From Bacillus solitudinis (lineage in GTDB: Bacteria > Bacillota > Bacilli > Bacillales > Bacillaceae_D): a stretch of 64,000 nt of DNA. A program made the position numbers and the translations under genes. The notes beneath the pieces were generated by a model. It was given only the letters and a program-made list of their open reading frames with translations. It was not told the DNA's origin and ran no database searches. The DNA lies in contig NZ_KZ454943.1 in NCBI RefSeq assembly GCF_002797395.1, positions 2,775,871-2,839,870 on the forward strand, given 5' to 3'. Below are positions 34,324 through 42,960 of the stretch, in pieces (within the stretch, counting starts at the first letter, position 1; the number at the start of each line of letters is the position of its first letter).

Positions 34324-34872
34324 TTAATGAATTATTTGTTGTTTAACTAAAATATGAACGCCTTCTGAGTAATCTTCAACAAAGCATTGCTTTGGTGCCT
34401 TTAGCACGTAGGAGACATAGATGAAATCATAAAAGCAAAGGCCGAAGTTAATTGAAGCTAAAACAGAAAACAAAGGTAAGTAAGAAGGGTAAACAATAGA
34501 CGCTATTCCGGATGCTAGTGTTAAGACAAAGACGGGCATTAATAAGGAAATGAGATAAACTTTTTTTGAGATCGGTGTACATAATTTCAAAGTCATAATA
34601 GGAAACCCTAAAACCCATCTCCATGAGATAATGGACTTTTTTCGGCAAATCCAAATTGGTAGGCAATGTAATAATTTATGAAACACGATAACGGCAATCA
34701 GCCCTATAATAAATAAACCAAAGTCTAATTGTACTGTATGGTCTGATTGTATAAATGAACTAATTAGTAAATAATAAAGTAAAAAAGAAACGAGCATGTT
34801 ACAAGCGGAAAACATGATTAGGCGCAACGTCCCATAATCACGAGCAATATTAATTGTTTTCCAGCAATTCAT
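34324..34872 (-). CDS. DUF3267-like membrane protein with altered HExxH site
   Basis: A 182-residue membrane protein with about four helices. The layout (helical start, H-x-x-x-H at residues 65-69, later PIMTLKLCTPISKKVYLISLL and a C-terminal pair of helices) is that of the DUF3267 putative zincin family, whose motif is normally HELLH. Here it reads HKLLH, so the catalytic Glu is Lys. Proteolysis is therefore unlikely unless another residue substitutes. GAGGAGGTGCAACA precedes the ATG. Confidence 0.6.
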   Translation of the reverse strand: MNCWKTINIARDYGTLRLIMFSACNMLVSFLLYYLLISSFIQSDHTVQLDFGLFIIGLIAVIVFHKLLHCLPIWICRKKSIISWRWVLGFPIMTLKLCTPISKKVYLISLLMPVFVLTLASGIASIVYPSYLPLFSVLASINFGLCFYDFIYVSYVLKAPKQCFVEDYSEGVHILVKQQIIH

Positions 34873-34979
34873 TGTTGCACCTCCTCAATCTACTTGAATA
34901 ATCTACTCCCTTTTCTTATATAAATCAATAGGTATTTAAATAGTCGAATGATTCAAAAAAAACAATGTTCTCCAAAATA

Positions 34980-35010
34980 AAAAAAACCTAGCAGCGCTAG
35001 GCTTTATTTA
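34980..35010 (-). terminator. Terminator of hpr
   Basis: On the minus strand AGCCTAGC / GCTAGGTT, then a T run. Confidence 0.85.
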
Positions 35011-35592
35011 TTTAGAAGGTGTGTCGAGAGCTACTGCTTGTTTTAGTTGAATTCGACCATCAAGTTCAATGAAATCTTCATCAAACTTTAATAAGGATTG
35101 CTCAAAGATATCAATAAAGTCAGGGCCATAAATATGTCGTAAGATGCTAATGATTTCTGAGAATTCAGGGAATTTTCCATACAAGTCTTTAATAGGTAAG
35201 GCCCCCCCATGCACGCTGTGTGTCATAGGTTCATACGTTTCTAGTGTTTTTAATAATAGTTCTTGCCCTTCTAAAGTTAAGCAAACATACGTGTTCCGTT
35301 TATCTTCCTCTTTCTTTGAGAACGTGAGATATCCTCGATCCTCAAGTTTCTTTGAGAAATTAAAGGCTGTTGAAACATGCATAACTCCAAATTTAGCAAT
35401 ATCTGAAATAGAAGCCCCGTCTAAATGATAAGCAATCCATAGAATGTGGTGTTCATTAATATTTAAATCAAAAGGTTTTATCCATGTTTGCCAATCCTTT
35501 TCGACGGTTTTCCACAGAGCTTTACTTAACTGTGCGACCTTATGACTGAAAATAACCGATTGTTTTAAAGAATAAGGTGCGTCTTGGTTCAT
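35008..35592 (-). CDS. hpr: MarR-family transition-state regulator Hpr (ScoC)
   Basis: A 194-residue MarR-type regulator. The winged-helix region reads [20 protein letters not shown] and [20 protein letters not shown], followed by the wing ([20 protein letters not shown]). In B. subtilis Hpr represses extracellular proteases, peptide transport and sporulation genes. ATG 35592 follows GGAGGAGAACA; upstream codons in frame are rejected. B. subtilis Hpr has 203 residues. Its neighbours yhaH, serC, hit and ecsA match the B. subtilis region. Confidence 0.93.
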   Translation of the reverse strand: MNQDAPYSLKQSVIFSHKVAQLSKALWKTVEKDWQTWIKPFDLNINEHHILWIAYHLDGASISDIAKFGVMHVSTAFNFSKKLEDRGYLTFSKKEEDKRNTYVCLTLEGQELLLKTLETYEPMTHSVHGGALPIKDLYGKFPEFSEIISILRHIYGPDFIDIFEQSLLKFDEDFIELDGRIQLKQAVALDTPSK

Positions 35593-35724
35593 TGTTCTCC
35601 TCCTAGTGGAAAGAATTAGTAGCAAAAGTATACCTCGATATCAATTCTTCTTATATTATGACAATAAATTTCAAAAAAAGGAAGAAAAAAATAAATTTTA
35701 AAACTTTTTGAATAATTTCATCAG

Positions 35725-35751
35725 AAAAAAACCAACCAGCTAGTTGCTGGT
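35725..35751 (-). terminator. Terminator of yhaH
   Basis: AACCAGC / GCTGGTT overlapping the stop codon, with a T run on the minus strand. Confidence 0.8.
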
Positions 35752-36093
35752 TAGCTTCTTAACATTTTCAAGATTTTTTCTTAGCCCATCAATATCTTGT
35801 TTAAGTAGCTGGATGGATGGTTCAATATCTTTTTTCCAATCATTAATAGAATCCTTCATTTCGAGACTAATGAATTTTGCACTGTCTAAGCTTACTTTTG
35901 CGGTCTCTTTCACCTGTTGCTTCAATTCAATACTATTATTTGAAATCTGTCCTACCGAGTCACTCATCGATTTTAATGTGTTTTTACACCTGATTTGCAC
36001 TTCTTTTCCTGACTTCGGTGTTGTTAATAGTGTTGCAATACTTGCAAGTGTTGTCCCTACAGTAATACCTAAGAGAATAGATTTTGAGTTCAT
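35740..36093 (-). CDS. yhaH: YtxH-domain protein (YhaH-like)
   Basis: A 117-residue protein. The N-terminal membrane helix with GITVGTTLASIATLLTTPKSGKEV is the YtxH signature. The rest is a long amphipathic helical region. ATG 36093 follows AGGTGG; an upstream in-frame ATG has no site. The length equals B. subtilis YhaH. The function is unknown; related YtxH proteins are stress-associated. Confidence 0.85.
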   Translation of the reverse strand: MNSKSILLGITVGTTLASIATLLTTPKSGKEVQIRCKNTLKSMSDSVGQISNNSIELKQQVKETAKVSLDSAKFISLEMKDSINDWKKDIEPSIQLLKQDIDGLRKNLENVKKLTSN

Positions 36094-36167
36094 TGCAAAA
36101 CCACCTTTATAAAATATTGTCATGACATGGGTAAATCCTTCATATTGTTATGAAAAGGAGGAGTCAC

Positions 36168-36374
36168 ATGGATGCATTGATTCTTTTGCTAATTGCAATT
36201 TTCTCACTCACTACTTATGGTTTGGTGTATATTACATTCAGAATGTGCAAAGGGACAGGCAGTGTAGAAAAAAAATATTGGAAACATAAATTTCTTATAA
36301 TGCTAGTAATTGTGATTATAAGTGGGGTTGGTACTGCATATTTAACTATAGGGATTGGTTGTTTTACAGAATAG
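36168..36374 (+). CDS. Small two-helix membrane protein
   Basis: A 68-residue product: helix at about 2-22, a short basic loop (GTGSVEKKYWKHK), helix at about 42-62. AAAAGGAGGAG precedes ATG 36168. It diverges from yhaH and converges on serC. No family recognised. Confidence 0.65.
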   Translation: MDALILLLIAIFSLTTYGLVYITFRMCKGTGSVEKKYWKHKFLIMLVIVIISGVGTAYLTIGIGCFTE

Positions 36375-36397
36375 GAGTTAAGTGGCTCCTATTCTGT
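36366..36397. terminator. Hairpin between the small membrane gene and serC
   Basis: ACAGAATAGGAG / CTCCTATTCTGT, 12 bp perfect, 8-base loop. A short T-rich stretch follows. Confidence 0.75.
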
Positions 36398-36405
36398 ATT
36401 AACAA

Positions 36406-37482
36406 TTATTTTTTGAAAGAAATCATATAATCTCTGAGTGCTACACAAGCCTCAAGTGGTACTGCATTATAAATAGAAGCGCGGCATCCTCCAACGGAGC
36501 GATGTCCATTTAGTCCAACAAAACCTAAATCCTTCGCATTAGCTAAAAAACGTTTACTGTCCTCTTCTGTTGGAAGATTGAAGGTTATATTCATCAGAGA
36601 GCGACTACCTTTTTCTGCATGGCCCGAGTAAAATCCATTGCTTTCATCAATTGCATCATAGATAATCTTTGCCTTTTCTGCATTTTTTGCTGCGATAGTA
36701 TTTGTGCCACCTTGTTCCTTTACCCAGTTTAATACATTTCTAAGCATATATATCGCAAATGTAGGGGGGGTGTGGTAGAGAGAATTTGTTTCTGAATGTG
36801 TTTTATACTGCAACATTGTTGGAACATGGTCAACGTTGGATTCTAATAAGTCTTTACGAATAATCGCCACAGTTACTCCAGATGGTCCAAGGTTTTTCTG
36901 TGCTCCTGCGTAAATCAATCCAAACTTCTCAACGTCAAGAGGACGTGATAAGATATCACTGGACATGTCAGCAATTAACGGGGCATGATTTACTGTTGGG
37001 AATGACTGCCACTGTGTTCCGTAAATCGTATTGTTTGAAGTGATATGAACATACGCATCGTTTTCTTGGTATGTTAGTTTATCTAGACTCGGTATGCTTG
37101 TATACTTTGTTTCTTTTGTTGATGCCGCGATTGCAGTTTGACCAATTAATTTTCCTTCTTTTATTGCTTTTTCTGACCAAGATCCTGTCAATACATAATT
37201 TCCAATTTTACCTTCTTGTAAAAAATTCATCGCAAGCATCGAAAACTGGAGACTTGCTCCGCCTTGCAAGAAAAGAACCTCATAGTTTTCAGGAATGGAA
37301 AGTAATTCTTTTAAAAGTTGAATTGCTTCATTATGTACGTCTTCATAGGCTTGACTACGATGACTTAATTCCATTATAGACATTCCGGTATTTTGAAAAT
37401 TGACTAATTCTTTTTGAGCTCTCTCTAGAACCTCTTTCGGTAAAGCAGAGGGGCCAGCATTAAAATTGTACACACGTTCCAT
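36406..37482 (-). CDS. serC: Phosphoserine aminotransferase
   Basis: A 358-residue PLP enzyme that converts 3-phosphohydroxypyruvate to phosphoserine in serine synthesis. Motifs: YNFNAGPSALPKEVLERAQ at the N-terminus, FLQGGASLQFSM, the PLP-Lys region YAGAQKNLGPSGVTV, and the C-terminal LNGHRSVGGCRASIYNAVP. AAAGGAGTGTAGGAGAA precedes the ATG. Length and position beside hit and hpr match B. subtilis. Confidence 0.95.
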   Translation of the reverse strand: MERVYNFNAGPSALPKEVLERAQKELVNFQNTGMSIMELSHRSQAYEDVHNEAIQLLKELLSIPENYEVLFLQGGASLQFSMLAMNFLQEGKIGNYVLTGSWSEKAIKEGKLIGQTAIAASTKETKYTSIPSLDKLTYQENDAYVHITSNNTIYGTQWQSFPTVNHAPLIADMSSDILSRPLDVEKFGLIYAGAQKNLGPSGVTVAIIRKDLLESNVDHVPTMLQYKTHSETNSLYHTPPTFAIYMLRNVLNWVKEQGGTNTIAAKNAEKAKIIYDAIDESNGFYSGHAEKGSRSLMNITFNLPTEEDSKRFLANAKDLGFVGLNGHRSVGGCRASIYNAVPLEACVALRDYMISFKK

Positions 37483-37624
37483 TTCTCCTACACTCCTTTA
37501 TCTCTTCAATACATATTGAATGTTCAGAATACGATTATCGTATCATAATTCAGGAACAAAAAGATCAGCTATTTCAGTAAATTTCTGTTCCTTGTATAAC
37601 TAATTAATTTGTTAAAAGAGTGAC

Positions 37625-38065
37625 TTATCGTTCAGTTGGTATAAATGTTGAGATAGCCTCTGCTATTTGGTTTAGGTCATCGCTTGAATATTCGGAGCCA
37701 TGTTCTTTCCAAACAGCCCCATAGCCATCTCCTTTTCCATAACGTGGAATTAGGTGAGCATGGAAGTGAAAGACCGATTGTCCTGCTGCTTCCCCGTTAT
37801 TATTAACCAAGTTTAGCCCAATAGGTTTGTATGCTGCTTTTAAACCATTAGCAATTTTTGGGAGTGCGGAGAAGATGTGCCCGGCGATAGTGGGGCTTAA
37901 TTCAAAAAGGTCAGCTTTATGCTCTTTAGGAATGACAAGGGTATGACCTTTTGTTACTTGGGTAATATCTAAAAAGGCGATAACGTGTTCATCTTCATAT
38001 ACCTTTGATGATGGAATTTCTCCATCTATGATTTTACAAAAGATACAACTGGATTCATGTGACAT
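37625..38065 (-). CDS. hit: HIT-family nucleotide hydrolase
   Basis: A 146-residue HIT protein with the zinc or fold region CIFCKIIDGEIPSSKVYED and the active histidine triad HFHAHLIPRYGKGDG. It hydrolyses nucleoside phosphoramidates or AMP-derivatives. ATG 38065 follows GAAAGGGTG. It diverges from the ecs operon, as in B. subtilis. Confidence 0.93.
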   Translation of the reverse strand: MSHESSCIFCKIIDGEIPSSKVYEDEHVIAFLDITQVTKGHTLVIPKEHKADLFELSPTIAGHIFSALPKIANGLKAAYKPIGLNLVNNNGEAAGQSVFHFHAHLIPRYGKGDGYGAVWKEHGSEYSSDDLNQIAEAISTFIPTER

Positions 38066-38194
38066 AAAAACACCCTTTCTCAACTTTTCTTAACTATAAA
38101 CGAGTGGGGCAAGCGGATGCAAGTCGACAAGGATTATATGGCGACAGAAGGTGTTCAAATTGAATTGGTACTTGAGAAGTATACATGAGGAGCT

Positions 38195-38244
38195 AGAGTG
38201 AAAAGGTCAGTAATAGGAGACCCTACTACTGACCTTTTCACTCT
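38195..38244. terminator. Terminator of the DUF4870 gene
   Basis: AGAGTGAAAAGGTCAGTA / TACTGACCTTTTCACTCT, 18 bp perfect. Confidence 0.85.
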
Positions 38245-38247
38245 ATC

Positions 38248-38571
38248 CTACTTTAAAACCCGAAAAATAAACGGAATTTTATAATGCTCCCCTTCATAAG
38301 CTTTAATTGCTGCAAGGATTGTGAAGACTAAAGCTGCTATACCAATGATTGGAAGAAGAATAAACCCTATCAAGATAATGACTAGAATGCCTGAGATAAT
38401 ACTATATACTGAATAAGAGATGAAGAAATTAATATACTCTTTGCCGTGGAAATCAACAAGTTCTGATTCATCTTTCTTTAGTAACCAAATAATCAATGGT
38501 CCAATAATTGCTGTAAAGAAGCTAAGTAAATAGATAAGCATGGCGAACATTCTCTCGTCTTTTTGTTCCAA
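38248..38571 (-). CDS. DUF4870 membrane protein
   Basis: A 107-residue protein of the DUF4870/Tic20-like type: MLIYLLSFFTAIIGPLIIWL then DESELVDFHGKEYINFFISY, two more helices and a hydrophobic C-terminal region. The TTG at 38571 is preceded by AAGGGGGTGAG and is preferred to an ATG 36 bases upstream with no site. Often near membrane or stress genes; the function is unknown. Confidence 0.75.
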   Translation of the reverse strand: MEQKDERMFAMLIYLLSFFTAIIGPLIIWLLKKDESELVDFHGKEYINFFISYSVYSIISGILVIILIGFILLPIIGIAALVFTILAAIKAYEGEHYKIPFIFRVLK

Positions 38572-38761
38572 AAACTCACCCCCTTGTGATTGTTTTTCCT
38601 GTATCATGTAAATGTAATTGATATAGATTTTACATGATCCTATTTAATAACACTAGGAAAAAAAGAGTCCGTGTCGAAGCTTAGTAATGTGGTCTTTCTA
38701 ATATATAAGGATAAGGCTGATTGAATACCTATGTAAATAGTATAGAAAAGGGAGAGCTTTC

Positions 38762-39505
38762 ATGACTGAAATTTTAAAAATAAAAAATGTCACAGGTGGG
38801 TACCATCCCCAAAAACCAATATTACATGGCGTGAATTTCACTGTGAATCGAGCTGAAATTGTTGCATTAATTGGATTGAATGGTGCCGGGAAAAGTACGA
38901 CAATTAAGCATATACTTGGTCTCCTTGATCCACAGAAAGGAGAAATTACGATAAACGGGAAGACCTTTAAAGATGACGCGATTACATATCGTCAATCTTA
39001 TACATACATCCCTGAAACCCCAATTTTATACGATGAACTAACATTATGGGAGCACTTGGAACTGACGGCACTTGCGTATGGACTTGATCAGCGAGTATTT
39101 GAGGAACGGGCTGAAAATCTAATGAAGGAATTTAAAATGCAGAAAATGAAAAAATGGTTCCCTAGTCATTTTTCTAAGGGAATGCGCCAAAAGGTCATGA
39201 TCATGAGTGCTTTTCTCGTAGAGCCTCCTGTTTATATCGTAGATGAACCAATTGTTGGTCTCGATCCTTTAGGAATACAATCATTTTTAACGTTTATTTC
39301 GAACATGAAGGAAAAAGGATCAGCGGTCCTGATGTCTACACATATATTAGCGACTGCGGAGCGCTATTGTGATAGGTTTGTGATTTTGCATCAAGGGCAG
39401 GTAGTCTTAATGGGGACGCTTGAGGAAATGAGGAAGACACTTCAATTACCACATGCAACTCTTGATGAGATTTACATTGAGATGACAAAGGAAGATGTTT
39501 TATGA
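38762..39505 (+). CDS. ecsA: EcsA, ABC transporter ATP-binding protein
   Basis: A 247-residue ATPase, identical in length to B. subtilis EcsA. Walker A is GLNGAGKST, the signature is degenerate (FSKGMRQKVMIM in place of LSGGQ), Walker B is VYIVDEPIVGLDP, and the switch His is in STHILATAERY. With EcsB it forms a transporter that affects protein secretion, sporulation and, in B. subtilis, intramembrane proteolysis of RsiW. GGGAGAGC precedes the ATG. It overlaps ecsB by four bases. Confidence 0.95.
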   Translation: MTEILKIKNVTGGYHPQKPILHGVNFTVNRAEIVALIGLNGAGKSTTIKHILGLLDPQKGEITINGKTFKDDAITYRQSYTYIPETPILYDELTLWEHLELTALAYGLDQRVFEERAENLMKEFKMQKMKKWFPSHFSKGMRQKVMIMSAFLVEPPVYIVDEPIVGLDPLGIQSFLTFISNMKEKGSAVLMSTHILATAERYCDRFVILHQGQVVLMGTLEEMRKTLQLPHATLDEIYIEMTKEDVL

Positions 39506-40722
39506 AAGAGGGCATGATGCTTTGGAGGGAGCGACTATCAACCTACTGGAATGAGGCAAGTCGTTACCTGAAACTCATTTTCAACAGTGGATTTTTATTT
39601 ACGGTGTACATCTTATTTATTTTAGGAAGTTATTACTACAGTCAGTTGCTTGAATGGCTTCCAGAAACATTTCCAGCAGTTGGGCTTTTTACAGTCATAT
39701 TTACTTGGTTATTGACTAGAAGCCGGGTGAGGACGTTTGTGAAGCCTGCAGATATTGTTTTTCTTTTACCACTTGAATCAAGGCTTGATAACTATTTTAG
39801 AGCATCACGAATTTACTCTTATGTTCTTCAAAGCTTTGTACTCTTCTTTGTTATGATTATTTTAGGGCCATTATTTTTCTTGAGAATTGGGGAAGATCCA
39901 AGTGCCTTTTGGTTTTCAATGTTGGGGTTATTGCTCGTAAAGGCTTGGAATATCTCGGCGAATTGGAGCGAAATGCGATTTTCTAGTCAACAGGAGCTCT
40001 CGTTACATTTTGTATTAAGAGGAGTTCTAAATGGGTTTTTTGCTTACTTGCTCTTCTCGGGGGCTCATATTGCCTTGGTTGGGACTCTTCTCGTGATTAT
40101 GGTGGGCTTGCTGGTGTTGTATTACCAGCCTGTTTCTAATAAACGTTCCCTTAAATGGGATCATCTTATCAATGTAGAACAGCAAATGTTGATGTTTTTC
40201 TATCGAATTGCTAATCTGTTTACTGATGTACCACAATTGCGAAAACAAATAAGAGAGCGTAGATATTTGAACTGGGTATTGTCATCGTTATCAGCAAGTC
40301 GTCAATCGATTTATCATTATTTGTTTGCTCGTTCGTTTATTAGAGCAAATGATTACTTTGGCATTTATGTTCGCTTAGTTATCGTTTCGGTCATCTTGGT
40401 TATGTTTCTACCGAATGGTTGGTTACAATTAATTGTCGGTTTATTATTTTTACATATGGTGATTATGCAACTCTCTACACTTTGGTATCATTACGATACA
40501 GTTATATGGGTCGATTTATACCCTGTTAAACCAGAGTCAAAAAAAGACGCGTTAACCTCATTGTCTTTAAGGTTACTTCTCTTAATGACAACGGCTCATG
40601 TGATTATGTTACTCATTACTTCCGATGTAATAATTGCTTTGATGGTTCTCGTTTTCGGATCGGTCTTTAGCTACTATGGGAGTACACGACTTCTTCATAA
40701 ACGGAAAAAAGGTGTCATGTAA
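39502..40722 (+). CDS. ecsB: EcsB, ABC transporter membrane subunit
   Basis: A 406-residue integral membrane protein (about 8-9 helices), the same size as EcsB. Conserved stretches include PADIVFLLPLE and the RKQIRERRYLNWVLSS loop. It overlaps ecsA (ATGA), indicating coupled synthesis of the two subunits. The substrate of EcsAB is not established. Confidence 0.93.
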   Translation: MKEGMMLWRERLSTYWNEASRYLKLIFNSGFLFTVYILFILGSYYYSQLLEWLPETFPAVGLFTVIFTWLLTRSRVRTFVKPADIVFLLPLESRLDNYFRASRIYSYVLQSFVLFFVMIILGPLFFLRIGEDPSAFWFSMLGLLLVKAWNISANWSEMRFSSQQELSLHFVLRGVLNGFFAYLLFSGAHIALVGTLLVIMVGLLVLYYQPVSNKRSLKWDHLINVEQQMLMFFYRIANLFTDVPQLRKQIRERRYLNWVLSSLSASRQSIYHYLFARSFIRANDYFGIYVRLVIVSVILVMFLPNGWLQLIVGLLFLHMVIMQLSTLWYHYDTVIWVDLYPVKPESKKDALTSLSLRLLLLMTTAHVIMLLITSDVIIALMVLVFGSVFSYYGSTRLLHKRKKGVM

Positions 40723-40776
40723 GGTCTCTTGCACACATGTAATGATTGAAGAGGCGTTAAATGGAGGGACTATGGG

Positions 40777-41511
40777 ATGGACTCAGATGTAATTGAAGAG
40801 CTTGAGCGATGGAAGAGAAAGATGAGGAAGAGACAATCTATGACGGGGCGTTATGCCAAAAGTTTACAGATGAAAATGAACAATTTTGTTCCCGAGAAAA
40901 TCCATACAGTCGTTTCCACAAGTATAAAAAACATGGTGCAAGCAACATTAATAGGTTCTGAATATACGTCAAAGAAGGAACCACTTACCGGGTTCTCTTT
41001 TGAAGAACGTGAGAACCAGGTAGACATTCTTTTAAAACGATACAAGCGCACAGCGGCTATTGAAGGGGCAGGGACAGGAGCAGGAGGTTTATTACTTGGT
41101 ATGGCCGATTTCCCTCTCTTACTCGGAATTAAAATGAAATTTCTTTTTGATACGGCCTCAATCTATGGGTATGATGTTCGTGATTATCGAGAGCGTTTAT
41201 TTGTGCTACTCCTGTTCCAACTAGCCTTTTCAAGTGAAGAAAAGCGTAGGAGTTTGCTCGCACGCTTGGAAAAATGGGAGAGTGAACGAAACACGCTTCC
41301 TGAAAAAGACGAGTATTTAGAGGACGTAGATTGGAGGAGTTTTCAGATCGAATACCGCGATTACATCGATTTACCAAAAATGCTTCAATTAATTCCTGGA
41401 TTTGGTGCGATAATTGGGGCGACAGCAAATTATCATTTTCTTGATATATTAGGAAACACAGCAAAGAATGGCTACCGTACCCGTTGGTTAGAAGGTAGGA
41501 ACTACCATTAA
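40777..41511 (+). CDS. ecsC: EcsC family protein
   Basis: A 244-residue EcsC-family protein. It has a glycine-rich AIEGAGTGAGGLLLGMADFP segment, a membrane-association region and a C-terminal helix in IPGFGAIIGATANYHFLDI. GGAGGGAC precedes the ATG. It is third in the ecs operon, as in B. subtilis; the role is unclear, and it is not needed for the EcsAB phenotype there. Confidence 0.92.
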   Translation: MDSDVIEELERWKRKMRKRQSMTGRYAKSLQMKMNNFVPEKIHTVVSTSIKNMVQATLIGSEYTSKKEPLTGFSFEERENQVDILLKRYKRTAAIEGAGTGAGGLLLGMADFPLLLGIKMKFLFDTASIYGYDVRDYRERLFVLLLFQLAFSSEEKRRSLLARLEKWESERNTLPEKDEYLEDVDWRSFQIEYRDYIDLPKMLQLIPGFGAIIGATANYHFLDILGNTAKNGYRTRWLEGRNYH

Positions 41512-41546
41512 AGGTTTTAGTTTTTGAAAAATTAGCATTAACTTAT

Positions 41547-41586
41547 AAAAAACGCGCAGTCCTAATTAGGATTGCGCGTTTTTTTA
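41547..41586. terminator. Bidirectional terminator between ecsC and ccdA
   Basis: AAAAACGCGCAgTCCTAAT / ATTAGGAtTGCGCGTTTTT. Confidence 0.95.
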
Positions 41587-42300
41587 TAAGTTAAATGGAA
41601 TAAATCGAGCTAAATACGCTGACAATACGCTGAATTTTCCCGTGAACAATAAGATGCCCAGGGCAACCATTACTCCTCCACTTACTTGTTGTATTTTAGG
41701 AAGCCATTTATTTAGTCGGCGCATCTTATCTAATGAACGCGACCATAACAAGGCAACGCCAATAAAAGGAAGACCAAGCCCGAATGAGTAGATTAGTAGC
41801 ATAAACATACCAGTCCACATCGTTTCGGACTGCCCTGCAAGAATAAGAATCGAAGTTAGAACTAAACCGATACACGGGGACCAACCTGTTCCAAATAAAA
41901 ATCCTAATAATACAGAATTCACAAAGCTTGCTGTTTTTTTCGGTTTGGCTGGTATCTTTTTTTCTCTAAGCAGCATACGAATTGAGATAACTCCCATCAT
42001 TTGGAGACCAAAAACTGTAATGAAAATTCCACCTATTTGTTCAAAAAGTTGACGGTTATTCCAAAAAGCTTGACCAATAAAGGTGGATGATGCCCCGAGT
42101 AAAAGAAATATGATTGTAAACCCAGAAATGAATCCTATGCTTCTAGACAGGATAATTCTTCTTTGGGCTGCAACCCTATTATTTTCTATCGACGAACCTG
42201 TTAGCTGCGCTAAGTAAGCTGGAACAAGTGGAAAGATACACGGTGATAAAAAAGAAACGACGCCAGCTAGGAACGCAAGCCATATAGTGACTTCTGTCAA
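41584..42300 (-). CDS. ccdA: Cytochrome c biogenesis protein CcdA
   Basis: A 238-residue, six-helix thiol-redox membrane protein. The two redox cysteines sit in membrane contexts VSFLSPCIFPLVPAYLAQL (helix 1) and GTGWSPCIGLVL (helix 4). It carries reducing power from thioredoxin to extracytoplasmic ResA/StoA-type proteins for cytochrome c assembly and cortex synthesis. The TTG start at 42300 follows GGGGGG; an upstream in-frame ATG is rejected. No resA is adjacent. Confidence 0.9.
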   Translation of the reverse strand: MTEVTIWLAFLAGVVSFLSPCIFPLVPAYLAQLTGSSIENNRVAAQRRIILSRSIGFISGFTIIFLLLGASSTFIGQAFWNNRQLFEQIGGIFITVFGLQMMGVISIRMLLREKKIPAKPKKTASFVNSVLLGFLFGTGWSPCIGLVLTSILILAGQSETMWTGMFMLLIYSFGLGLPFIGVALLWSRSLDKMRRLNKWLPKIQQVSGGVMVALGILLFTGKFSVLSAYLARFIPFNL

Positions 42301-42444
42301 TTTGATTCCCCCCAATGCTTCTATCATAAATTGTATTAAATAGTTTATTTTATTCTAGCATGTTGATTTTATTATAACGAATTGTTACGACAAATAAAGG
42401 AATCAATCCAAAAAGTCATCGAAAGGACATAGGTCTTACAGAAA

Positions 42445-42464
42445 TCTCAGCCTTAGGACTGAGA
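42445..42464. promoter_or_regulatory. Candidate LiaR operator upstream of liaI
   Basis: TCTCAG CCTTAGGA CTGAGA, a 20-bp near-palindrome about 100 bases upstream of liaI and 44 bases upstream of a TACAAT -10 box (42508-42513) that lacks a good -35. This is the layout of an activator-dependent promoter. Confidence 0.5.
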
Positions 42465-42546
42465 TAAAACCATTCTAGAGTGAGAAGGCAAACCTTCATG
42501 TTTCTCCTACAATAAGAGTAGTTAAATAAACAAGGAGGCAGCAAAC

Positions 42547-42945
42547 ATGAAACGTTCAGGAAAAGCAGTGGGTGGTTTTATTCTCATTTTAATTGGAATC
42601 AGTCTTATTTTTAGTCTGATTGGGGTACATCTCGGTGGACTCATTGGGATAGCACTTGGAGTTGGGGGCTTATACTGGGGGTTCTCCATTTACCGGGAAA
42701 GGGGGAGATGGTCATTTTCTAGTATTGTGTTAATTGTCATTGGAGCAATGATACTCTTCGGAGGTTTAGGAGGCATCATTAGTCTAGTGATTGGAGCAGG
42801 GCTTGTTTATGGGGGGTATCGATTAATTAAGCCAAGACAGGAGGAAGAGTTGGATTTAAGTGATGATACAGAATGGGCTAAACCCGTTTCAACCTATGAT
42901 TCAATTGATGAAGAATTTGCACGTTTGATGAAAAATAATAAATAA
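42547..42945 (+). CDS. liaI: LiaI, small membrane anchor protein
   Basis: A 132-residue protein with two Gly-rich hydrophobic hairpins (about 8-50 and 58-96) and an acidic cytoplasmic tail. It begins MKRSGKAVGGFILILIGIS, very like B. subtilis LiaI. It is thought to anchor LiaH to the membrane under envelope stress. AAGGAGGC precedes the ATG. First gene of the liaIHGFSR operon. Confidence 0.88.
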   Translation: MKRSGKAVGGFILILIGISLIFSLIGVHLGGLIGIALGVGGLYWGFSIYRERGRWSFSSIVLIVIGAMILFGGLGGIISLVIGAGLVYGGYRLIKPRQEEELDLSDDTEWAKPVSTYDSIDEEFARLMKNNK

Positions 42946-42960
42946 CTGGAGGTTAGTAAG

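Noticed and set aside
38672-38678. TGTCGAA, a Spo0A-box-like heptamer upstream of ecsA
   Set aside because: A single 7-base match without a second site or promoter spacing; chance is likely.
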